From Uloborus plumipes (lineage: Eukaryota > Arthropoda > Arachnida > Araneae > Uloboridae): a DNA stretch of 64,000 bases. The notes beneath the pieces are model-generated. The model ran no database searches. It saw only the letters and a program-made list of their open reading frames with translations, and was not told the DNA's origin. Both the position numbers and the translations under genes were made by a program. Within the stretch, counting starts at the first letter, position 1, and each line of letters starts with the position of its first letter. Of the stretch, positions 1 to 11,400 are shown piece after piece. The stretch lies in the NCBI GenBank assembly GCA_038373865.1, contig JAXGGA010001662.1, forward strand, positions 62,001-126,000. The letters are read 5' to 3'.

Positions 1-2439
1 CAATATCTTTACTGCTCATCTCTTAAATTTGTACATGAATAAAGCTTTTGTTTGATAAAAAAAAAAAAGAATGTATGCATGCGTTACCTCAAAAAAAGCA
101 AAAATATAATGAGGAATTAAGAATGCTTCTAAAATGCAATTTAAGATTTAAAAAGAAAGTGTATATGATGATCAGTACTGTACATAGACTTCACCGTGTC
201 CCCCGCAAGATTTGTAAGTGTGCCCCCCACTCCCCATTTTAACTTTTAACTGTTAAAAAAATTTCACATGTAACACATAGTGCTAGTTTTTTAGATCGTG
301 CTCTCCATCCCCTTGCACCGCAATGCACTCCATTGTGTGTATCATTATTCAATTCACAGTAATTTTAACACTAGAACTTATCCTATACCAAAATAATGTA
401 AAAACGTCCAGTTTTAAGCTTAATTTTTTTATAAAATTTAGTACAAAGTTCTGTTGATGACATATTTCTCCCTAAAATAAAAATTCTAGACAAAAACAAA
501 GCCAAACAGCAGTTAATAAAATCTTGGAGATTAAAAGTGTGAATATTAAGCAAACTTTCATGCATATTTCCTTTTGAGCACATCGAAAATTTGAAAATCC
601 TTTAAGAATTTTTTGAAAAATTTAAAACCTTGCTTGAAACTTGTTATTTGAAAAAAAAAAAAATAATAATAATCTTGAGTTGAATGTGCAAGGCCCTAAA
701 TTGCTAAAGTATAAATTAGTGAATGAAAACATTTTTCTTAAAATGTGCCAAGTTGTATGTATAATTTTTAGCATTTCATTCCAAAAACTTAAAAGATGTA
801 TTTCTCAATTAGTGTTGTAGAAACACTGAGCAGATAAACAAAGAATTTTTTTCGAACTGCTTAATAATTTTACATATGAGAAGCATTTATTTTGGAAATT
901 GCATATTACTGACAAAAAAATAATTTAAGACTTTTTAATAAGCATTCATAACACATGGCCCAAAAAATAACTGATTCGAAAGAAAGCAAGAAATGCCAAT
1001 TTAATGTTTCTTCGAAAAGAAAAAGACCCATCGAAAATAGCACCAAATGGTGAATTTAAAAACAACGGAGAACGAAAAAAAAAAGCAATCGATCGCCAGA
1101 AGCCGTTACGTGAATTCCTCTTTTATTCAACACTTATTGCATGAACTGATAATCAAATGATAATGCTCAATTAACATGTCACCGCAAAGATGTAAACATT
1201 AAGAAAATATCATAACAAGCAAAAAATATAACTTATCACAATTTATTTCAATTTGCATATGCAAATAAGTATATTTGTAACTTGCGAGAACATCAAACAA
1301 TAAATTATGCAAATAACGGAAACATGAAGCACATGTCAAGACAAATTTTGATCAACAGCAAAAACGCGGGAAACAGAATCTATCAACAATCTATAAAGTC
1401 GTCCGATAATTTAGCATCACTGCATCACTAATTACAATAATATTATCTCGAACAAGGACTATCTAGCACAAATCAACCTATCAGCAGGCAAGCCGGCCTT
1501 TCCACCTTCACTATCAACCACAGCTCTCGAAATAAACAACATTTCATACAAAAATTATAAATTATAATAACCACATAATTTTTTTCATTTTTTAAACGTT
1601 TAAGAAATAAATAAAGCTTACGTTATGCGATGGAAGATGAGGGAATGTAAGATTTCAGATGAAAAAGATGTCCATCAGTTTAAACTCTTCTTAACCCTCA
1701 TGGCCAAATGCTTAGTTGACGCAGTCCATGCCCACCGCACTATAAATTATGATAATATCATAAAGTCAAACAAAACCACGCGCTGCTTGTTTACTTCATA
1801 CTTTACATCCACGAATTGTTGATATCAGTGTTGCAGATTAAGAAACTGTTTTATCAGTCAGATTATAAACAAATATCAAATATTACTAATTTTCTTTCAA
1901 GCAGCGTTACTTGGTGCTTTGTTAGGATGGAGTCCGGTTTGGGGGTCGTATGTACATTAAAAGTAAAATAATACAAAGAAATTCTTGGATTATTTACAAT
2001 TCAAAAGTGCATTTACAACTCAAGAGATGTTCAATTGGAACAGCTATCTTGGTAATTTATAAAAGAAATGATTGTCAGACTTGTCTGGCATTCTTAGAAG
2101 CTTTCCGTTTCTTTTTACTTTAATTTCCAAAATCACTTGATAGTGCAACGATTTTTAGAGAAATTGTATTTGGAACTGGGTCCCGAGCAAACTTCACAAG
2201 TGTGCATCCGCGAGGTTAATAGAATCCTTAAAGCAAGAATTATTTTCTATTTCAAATGAAGCTTTTGAAAGCTATTTCCTGAGAAAATTTCAATTAACGT
2301 GTTAAATGTTAGAAAATTGCGCTTTCATTATTTTTGTTGCAAAATAAAAAGCCAAAAATGATAATCATTAGAATGTGATTTGAACGAAGGAGCGTTTTGA
2401 ATAGTAATGTAAACAGAAGGGGTGGTGTCATTTCGTAGC
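1..2439. other. Upstream intergenic / VPS41 5' flank
   Basis: AT-rich sequence without a convincing gene or identifiable mobile element. It should hold the VPS41 promoter and 5' UTR, but no TATA box or initiator stands out. An AATAAA at about 36-41 followed by an A-run could end an upstream + strand gene, which cannot be confirmed. Confidence 0.5.
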
Positions 2440-2452
2440 ATGTTATGTTATG
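2440..2452 (+). promoter_or_regulatory. Three overlapping-frame ATGs at the VPS41 start
   Basis: ATG occurs at 2440, 2445 and 2450, one in each reading frame. Only the third opens VPS41. The first would encode 9 residues and stop at 2467-2469. The second would run 41 codons through exons 1-3 and stop in exon 3. The third has the best context (G at -3, G at +4). Whether the first two are in the mRNA depends on an unknown transcription start. Confidence 0.6.
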
Positions 2453-2488
2453 GAGGCAGTGGAAGATGAACCAAGTGCAGTTAATGAG
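2450..2488 (+). CDS. Vps41: VPS41 coding exon 1 (residues 1-13)
   Basis: Encodes MEAVEDEPSAVNE, the start of the acidic leader. The donor GTAACA follows directly and the exon ends in phase 0. The neighbouring upstream sequence has no further in-frame start before a stop. Confidence 0.85.
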
Positions 2489-5400
2489 GTAACATAAATT
2501 TATGCATTAATAGATTAATATCTCAGTGCGCAATAAAGGCGAAGCGAGTATGATTGTCGTGTTCATCTGTGCTCTGTTTGAAATTTGTTTTTTGTGCTTC
2601 TGAATTGTTCGAAAGTTGTGAGAAATAAATGTGTGCATATCAGATAAAGATTAAACAATTCAAAAATATTTCCAAACGCTGATTTTTAAAAATTCGTCTG
2701 GCTCTTAATATGTTCCTTAAAAAAAGTGTGTGTGATTAAAAATATTTCCATGGTTAGTACGAACGCCTATATTTGTTGCAATGCGCGTTAGTTTCTCTTA
2801 AGTGTTTCATAATTTTAGTCTGAAAAAATTGTTGGCCTTCAAGCTTCTGCTTAGGGTAATAAGCACTCTGATTTTCAATCACACTTGTTAGTTGTTACTA
2901 CGGAAAAAAAAAAGTGGGAGGGTGGAAGTGTCACATGTTTTTGAAATGTATTAAACGTACATGCCAATACTTCAAAGCATTATCCTCCAATAACTTATTT
3001 TCGTGGTAATTTAAACAGTTTTAAAGAGGAAGATGTATTGCAAAATTCACTACACGGCATTAATGATCTTATAGTGTTCAGTAGCACCTGAAATTTCGAA
3101 AATTGCCTTTTAGTTTAAAAATGTTTTTGAGTATAACAGTTAGTCTCGAATTATTTTTTGATTTCAACAAAAACCTGATAGTAATTTTATTTTTCTTTGA
3201 CATTTAAATTGTACAGCAATTTGACTGCTAGCTTTTGAAAGGAGGTGCAGTGAAACTATTAAATAGTGCCAATAAACTTTAATTATTTAAAATTTTTATA
3301 TGATGTATGTATGCATGGTTTAAAAGACATCTCTGTAATGTGTGGATCATCAAACGTTGCTAAACAAAAATATCATACTCCGATGGATAATCTTCTGTTA
3401 TAAACGCTTTAATTTAGCAGCTGAAAGTGTCTGTTTCGTCTTTAAATAAAAAGCAAAGCCCTGTTGTAGAATTAAATTTCAAATCAAGTCCAATCAACAA
3501 TTCTTAGTTTTACAGGGGTGATTGTATTCCGGCATTTTACCATATTTCCGGTATTTTCATGATTGATTCTGGTATTTTCGTGTTCGAGAATACCGGAAAT
3601 AAAATATTTTTAATTATGCTCTTATCTTCCCACCTCCGGATTTTTTTTTTCTTTTTCGAATTTGCGATGATTATACCGATAATTATTAATAATATTCATC
3701 AAATAGAAATGTTAAGAGGAAAAATCTAATTGTTTTTTTACCTTACTAAATTATTTTATTTGCATCCGATATGAGAATCAAAATTTTCTCACTTTTGAAC
3801 TTTTGATGCTTATTATTACCCTTAGTTAGGAGACAAATAAATGAAAACTTCTTTACCTTATAAATGCTTTCGCACAACATACAGTAATTCATTAGACTTT
3901 TGCTTTCTTAACACTTTCCGGTCTAAGCCCGAGCTCAGCTCGGGGTCAAGTTTGAGCTACTGTTGCTCTGAAAATACGGGTTTTTCTCGTTTCAATCCTT
4001 TTTAGATATTATCTATGGACCTTTTACTTTCTTAAAAAAATATGGATGTCACCACCAATCAGAATTAACTGCAGGAGACGCTATAGAATCGAGGCTTATA
4101 CGAACTTATTGCGAACCATGTGGTATTGCTCTTTGTGCAAATCCGTGTTTTGAAATGTACCACACCAAAGCAAATTTTGCAAAATAATGTGTATTTAAAA
4201 ATTAAATCTTTTTTTAAATATTTGTTCAAGATTTCGGTAAGTTTTTAATTAAATTTACCTATTTTCATGGTCAAAAATGATATTTTCCTATGCGGAACTT
4301 TTTTTTCAAGCTCTAAACATGCATTTTTTTGACAATTTCTTACTAAATATTAATTGTTGTTTCACTTAAATAGGTCTTTCATCATGAAAAAAAACATTTT
4401 GAAGTATTTAATAAAATTAAATTACCAACGTTAACTTTTTCCGAGTATTTTTTAAAAAACCACGAAAAGCGACAAAACCCCCCAGTTTGGAGGGAGATGT
4501 GCGTTCGAAAAGGCTCAGACCTGACAGTGTTAAAATATTTTTTTGGAAATAGTTGCTCATCACCAGCTCAAAATTAACTTAATTACTTATTTACAATTTA
4601 ATTAAATTAAATGCATGTACAATATTTTGACTACAAACTATTTGAATATATGAAATGTGTTAGTTTATGAAAGGAAATTATTAGGAATGTATAATTATAA
4701 AATTAGATGTGCTTATGTAATAGGGGCCTTGGTTTTAAAAAAAACACTCCCCCCCCCCCACACTTTTTCTTTAAAACTTTCAGGTACTTTTTTATGAACT
4801 CGCAATCACCCCTGGTTTTAGTTTAAAATGTTTACTGTCTATTGAGTGTAATAAGTGGAGAGTGGAGTTTATCAAAATTGAAATTATGCAATAAAATTTT
4901 CTAATGCTTGACAACTTTTCTAGATAGGTTGTAAAGTCATTTGTCTTCTTTTTATATGCTCTAGATTAATTTATAGCTTTTAAAGAATATTTTACTTTTT
5001 ATGTTGCTTTTTTCCCCTTCTTTTTTAACTGGTATGAACTGTTCAAGTTCAATTGTCTTGTATTTATCGACAATTTCTGTCTTTGAATATCTTTTTTACA
5101 TCGTGAAAAGGCCTTTGCACTTTAATCTGATGTGGAAAAATTGCTTTAGCGGTGATGTTCATAAATTTCGATTTTTATTCGAACCTTCTAAAAATTCCCT
5201 TCAACCTTCCCATTTGTGATTTTAATCATTTAAGGTTTCGCTGGCCTGTAGGAATTAATGAGAAAATTTGAGTGCGAAAAGTTCTAGTTCTGTGATACCA
5301 AGTTTTTTTTATAATTATTATTATCTTAAAATTTGGAAGGAAAGCAGATTTTGAAATTTCCATCTTTTAATGATTTGACTACCGTAAAATCGAATATGAC

Positions 5401-8400
5401 TACCGTAACCTCCCCCTTGAGTATACCCCCCCCCCTTATTTGTATAAATAGAAATTTATCTTAAATCCCAAATATACTTAAACCTCGATTATAACCCCCC
5501 TCCTGAAATGTATCTGTTTAGTTTTGAAAAGGAGGGGGGTTACTTTCAAAATTTTACAGTATATTGCTTCTGAGAAGTGTTGCAACGACTACAGTAAAAT
5601 GTTAGGTACCGTAAAGTCGGGTGACTTGGACCCACAAGGAGGTTACTTGAGCCCACAGTAAAATGATAAAATCTGGGTTTGGTACTAGCATTAGAGACTG
5701 CAGAGTGCTTCTACCTAGAGAAGAAACGAGGAACTATGTGCAAGTCTTCAACTAATAAGTACCAAACCTAGATTTTATCATTTTACTGTAATGGGCTCAA
5801 GTAACCCCTTAGGGTCCAAGTAACCCGACTTTACGGTAACAACTAACTTTTACATGGATACTATTTCAGATGGAAGAATCGGAAGAAGAGACAAGTTCTG
5901 AAGATTCAGAAGAAGAGGTATATGTATTTTCATTGTAACTCATAGTGCTATTTTTTCTGAATTGTTTACCCTCAGACCGCAGGGGGCTGGGCACGTGGAG
6001 TGCTATTTACATAGCTGCCAACTCCCCTGATTCGTTCGAGACTCCCAAACTTCAATGCTTCCTCCTGACCTCTAATGCAGTAGACATCTCCCAAATTTTC
6101 ATCAAAACAACAAAATTCCCAATAAAGGGATTTTTCAGTGACTAGTATTACGAGAAAAATTCTTACGGGAAAAGTTCCTGATTACCAAGACGAAACCTTT
6201 TTGTAAGCAAGTATATATATTTGATCATTTTTAGAACCTCTTTATTTTATTTTCTTTGTTTTTAAAACTTTTATTTCTAAAGATAAATCATAAAACATTA
6301 CTGTTTTTTTTTTAAATAAATATTTGCCAGGGGTGATTGTGTTCCGGTACTTTACCGGATTTCCGGTATTTTTATGATCGATTTTGGTATTTGCATGCTC
6401 GAAAATACCGGAAATTAGATATTTTTAATCCAGATTTTTGCCCCCTTTCTCAAATTTTTGGTGATTATACGATTATTATTTAATATAGTCATCATTTCGC
6501 ATTTTCGATGCTTGCTATTCCTTGCTGAAAGGCAAGCAAATTACATTTCTTTTCATTTTAATTAACTCATTGAAACAAGAGTTTTAAACAAAATTCCATG
6601 CTCTGTAAGTGTGAAACAGGGGTGATGGTTTTCCGGTATGTTACCGGATTTCCGGTATTTTCATGGTGGATTCTGGTATATTCATGTTCGAAAATACCGG
6701 AAATAAAATATTTTTAATTATGCTTTTATCTTCCACCTCCGGAATTTTTTCTCTTTTTCGAAGTTTCGGCGATTTTTCCGATAATTATTAATAATATTCA
6801 TCAAATAGAAATGTTCAGATGCCATTCTATTTTTTTTACTTTAATAAATTATTTTATTTGCACCTTTTTATATTTTAATGCCTTCATTTAAAAAAATGCA
6901 ATCTATTTGCATCCAATATGAGAATCGAATTTTTCTCATTTTTTATGCTTATTACCTTTAGTTAGGAGATAAAGAAATGAAATATATTTTTATTTGTATT
7001 AAAAAACCATAACTTTAAATTCTTGAGTGAAATTCTGTGTCTTTTATGAAAATCAAAATGTCAAACAGTTTAAAAATTAAAGCTCCAATTTGAATGTGTT
7101 TGTTTATGAAAGAAAATTAATTACTCTTTGTGTATAATTATGAAATTAGGTGTGCTTAAGTAATAGGTGCCTTGGTTTAACCCCCCCCCCCACACACACA
7201 AACATTTTCTCTTTAAAACTTTCAGGTATTTTTTTATGAACTCCTAATCACCCCTGGTGTAAAATGTCAAGAACTTAAATGCTTAATCTCTGGCTGAATT
7301 TTGTTTTTGTTATAATAATTTAAGTTTTTTAACACATACATAACATCTTTAAATAGTATTTCACTTCAGTGTTAATAAGTATGAAATCTTTGACTCTGGT
7401 CATATTGTATTAATTAGGAGATTTATAGGTACTACATCTAGATAAATTCTTTTCCAAATTTTCAGTAACAAATGCAACTTTCATTAACTATATTATATTA
7501 ATATTTTCACACAACCAACAGTAATTCTGTTAGACCTTGACTTTATCTTTAAAATATTTTTTGGAGGTAATTTGTACAACACCAGCTCAAAAGTAACTTT
7601 ATTACTCATGTATAATTTAATTACATGCATGCACAATATTTTGACTAAAAACTATTTGAAACTTTTCGAATATATGAAATGTGTCTTGTTTGTTTATGAA
7701 TGGCAATTTTTTATTAAATATGTATAATTATAAAGTTAGGCGTGCTTAAGTAACAGGGCCTTTGGTTTAAAAAAAACGTTGCAAGCCCCCCCCCCCCCCC
7801 AACACACACGCACATTTTCTCTTTAAAACTTTCAGGTATTTTTTTATGAACTCACAATCATCCCTGATATTTACCTTCTGCGAGGAATATCAAGGATCAC
7901 ATACTGTCAGCCCCTCTTAAACGAATACTGTTGGTTCCAAGAAATGGTGAAGAAAATTACTTATGTTCATACAAGGTTCTAAGTTCTTAATCTTATTAAG
8001 GATAAGATTTCAAGATTCTTTATTTTTATTCTTCTCATAGTACAACTACTTCATGCAAACATAGTTGCGTTGATGCATTACGTAAACAGCATCATTCAAT
8101 TCAGGAAACAAAAAACAAGTAGAAGGAGTGCTGCAGCAAAAGCGGTTACAGTTATATACAAAAACCAAGTGCAGAGTTAATTTGCATATAATAGTTTTAA
8201 CAAATGGTATTTAATTAAGTGGGTATTTGTTCAAGCAGGGATCTTTAACATTGCATCTATGGGCATGGGAAATATTCAGTTCCAAGATATTTTATTCGTA
8301 TAAGCAAAGTATTAGTTTTTCCTTTACTCAATAAAGCAGGCCTGACAGCATGAGATAAAAGAAGCTTATGCTTATTTTGAGACTTTTGGTTTTTGTTTTC

Positions 8401-11400
8401 AAAACTATAAAAGTTGAACAGGGGTTCCTGCTGCTAGCGTGCGAGATTGCATTATTCCCGCAAAGTGTTTTAAAATTCCTCTCAATAAAAATCCCTTTGC
8501 ATACTGTTCCTGCTGTTCAACCCAGTGGACATTTGTTAAAATGATTGGAAAATTTTTTCCATCTCGTTTTTTTATTTTTCAAAGTTATTTTTAGAAGACA
8601 GCCAGTGTAAATTGAATGGCTGATGATAATTTTCGACTGCTGTCTTATTATTATCAACGAACAGAAAAATCTAGCAATTTTGCTGCAAAGAAATGACCCG
8701 GGATTGCTTTAACTGAAAGTTCAAACACTTTTGAAATTTTGAGCTCATCTTTTGCTATTAGTTGTGTACAGGGCCGTCGCTAGCTGAAATATCTGGGGGG
8801 GGTGTTGAGAATTTGGCGGCCCTGGGCTCATCATATAGGGGGGGGGGGTGAGGGCAGTGGCGTATATAGGTTTTTTATTTCGGAGAGGGCCCATATAATC
8901 AAGCTTAGCCCCCCCCCCCCCCCCAACTTTCTTTTTTTTTTTCGCTAACTGTAAGACAGGTAGAAATTTTCAAATTGAATTAAAATATTGTAAATTTTGG
9001 AAAAGATAGAAAATTACGAAGTTTTAGATTCCCTCCAAAACTTTTTTCAAAATTGAAATTATTTATGCTACCTTTGATGACGTTGGAGGATCAAGACTCC
9101 TCTGGGAAACTTACTGAAACTTAAATTCTAAACACGCAATTTCAGGCTATCTTTAGTAACGATAAAGGAGATGAGAAGACTCGGGGCATATCTCCTGAAA
9201 TATTTTGACACTGAAGCACAACACAGGATATGAGTTGAAAAATCATCTTCTGTTCTTTTACTCTATCATGAAGCACAATTTCGTGACAGAGTAAAAGAAA
9301 AGAAGATGAGTTTTTTTTTTTTTGAACAGAAGTCTCATTTAAGTTATCTTTGGGAAGTTTAGACCATCTTTGGTAGTAACGTTAGCAAAGACTCTCCCCC
9401 GAAATGTTTCGAAACTAATGTTTTAAAAACGTTTTTACTTAGGTTATCTTTGATACCGTCAAGAGAAGAGGCAGGATTCGGGAGCTGTGCCCCGAAATTT
9501 TGCGGCATTGAAGCTTCAAAAGTGCCATTTCAAACTCTATTTTTTGAAACTGAAGGTTAAAAATGTTACTTTTAGCAGAGGTGCTCATTACCCCCAAGAG
9601 CAAAAACTTATCATCCAAGAATTCCACGAAGATCCCTCAAAAAACGAGCCCGCGTGTTGCTCTAGAGCCACACGTGAAAGAAAAAGAAAATAAAAACTTT
9701 TAAAAACGCCCCTTAAAAATAATTCAATAGCGCCGTTTACGCCATGATTCTTGATAGGAACAACTGCTTTTAGGCTTTGTCTGACAACATTTAGGATAGT
9801 AAAAGGATTTAGGGACTCTTCCGGAAATTTTTGCACATAGAGACTGTAATTCGGGAGCTCTTACTTTTCTAAAAACACATTCTAGAGCTAAAGACTATAG
9901 AAAAGTAAAGGGGATATCAACTACCATTAACTGTTTGAATTTTAGATCTCTAAAATACCATTTGAGGCAATGCTTGACCAAGATATTGAAGACGAAGCGG
10001 GAAAAGAACCCTCTTCCGAAAATGTTTGGATATTGAAGTCTTGAAACTGCAATTAAATTACACGTTGTAAAAGCGAAATTTTAAGATATCTTTGGACTCT
10101 TTAAGGGGGGTCATGAGCCTTCTTTGAATTCATGCTTGGTGGATATACGAGCCTTGAATTCCTACCCTAAACCTGCCACTGAGAAGGCACTCTATTCTTT
10201 AATTTCATCACTGGTAAAAAGATTGAAAATTACGTGCCCTTCTAGTTCGGCCGGCTTGGACTTAACCTCTTTCCGATTTTTTTTTTTTGTTCAGCTGAAA
10301 GCTTGGAAATTATTTGTGAAAAAACTAAAACCGAAAATGATTGCAATTTATTTTAAATTTCTTGCTGGGAGAAATACTCACTCTTTATTTCTTGCGGGGG
10401 AGTAATGATTACACTTTATTTTAAATTTATTGAGTGTAGCGTTATTTTAAAAACTCTTATTTTCAGGGCGAGGACTCAGTCACCTTTCTCACCTTTAGTC
10501 ACCTTTTGAAATTTTGGTCACTTTTTGTCACCTTTTGGAATTTTAGTCACCTTTTTAAACCTTTCTTGAAATGTGTTTTAGAAAAATCCATTTTTGATTC
10601 ATAAAATTTTTGAAAAGTATGAATATTCTTTTTCTTACCTGAAAATAAATGGAATTTTGGAAAAAAAAAAAAAAAAGCCCTGCGATGCTGGGGCAAGCAA
10701 AAATCTTTAGTGCAAAATGTAGCACTTTTTGTTGGTTTCTTTTAAAGAAATTAATAACTTAAAAAGGTAGTTGTTTTTCTTTAACTGTTCTGCTTGTTTG
10801 TTTTATCATATGCAAATCAAAGTGGCTTGCTGAGATGTTGCTGTTGTTATAGATTTCTCTGGAAGTGCAGAGTAAGGATTTTTCTCCCTGCTATGGACTT
10901 AAACATAAAGGAAATAATAATAATAGCAATTATCAGCAGAATGAACTTAGAACTGCTAACAGATAGCTAGGGTTGGAGAAAAAATGGGATTGCTTCTGGG
11001 TAGAGCGATCAGCTATTTAAAATTAAAATTATTTACATCTGAGGTCTTTGGTGCGTCTTTGGGTCTTTTTGACCTTATTTTGGCAGAATTTTCTTTTTTA
11101 ATTTCATTATCTTTTTTTAATTTCATTTATTTATTTATTTTTTTTTAAATACTTACAAGGGTGGTGTTTTAGTTATATTCAGGAATTAATGTATTTTTGC
11201 GTCTGTTAATATTGGAAGCCTGGTATTGTTTGTTTTGCTATGTTTCCCTACCGTATTTTTTCTCCGAATTTTTGGCGTATATGTCGGTGATTATTAATGA
11301 CATTCATCATATAAACCTGATGAAATATAGCTTTAAAATTTTTGACTTTAACAAATTATTAAAAACCGTTTTTATATTTCTGATGCTTTCATTTTGAAAA

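Noticed and set aside
36..41. AATAAA as the 3' end of an upstream gene
   Set aside because: No coding exon can be seen before it in the 35 bases available, and such hexamers are common in this AT-rich sequence.
9588..9836. 82-codon - strand frame overlapping frames on both strands
   Set aside because: Three overlapping open frames in different directions inside decayed hAT sequence; none shows domain or codon bias.
10124..10405. 93-codon + strand open frame in intron 2
   Set aside because: It lies inside the 4.9 kb hAT, has no similarity that I recognise, and ends without relation to splice sites.
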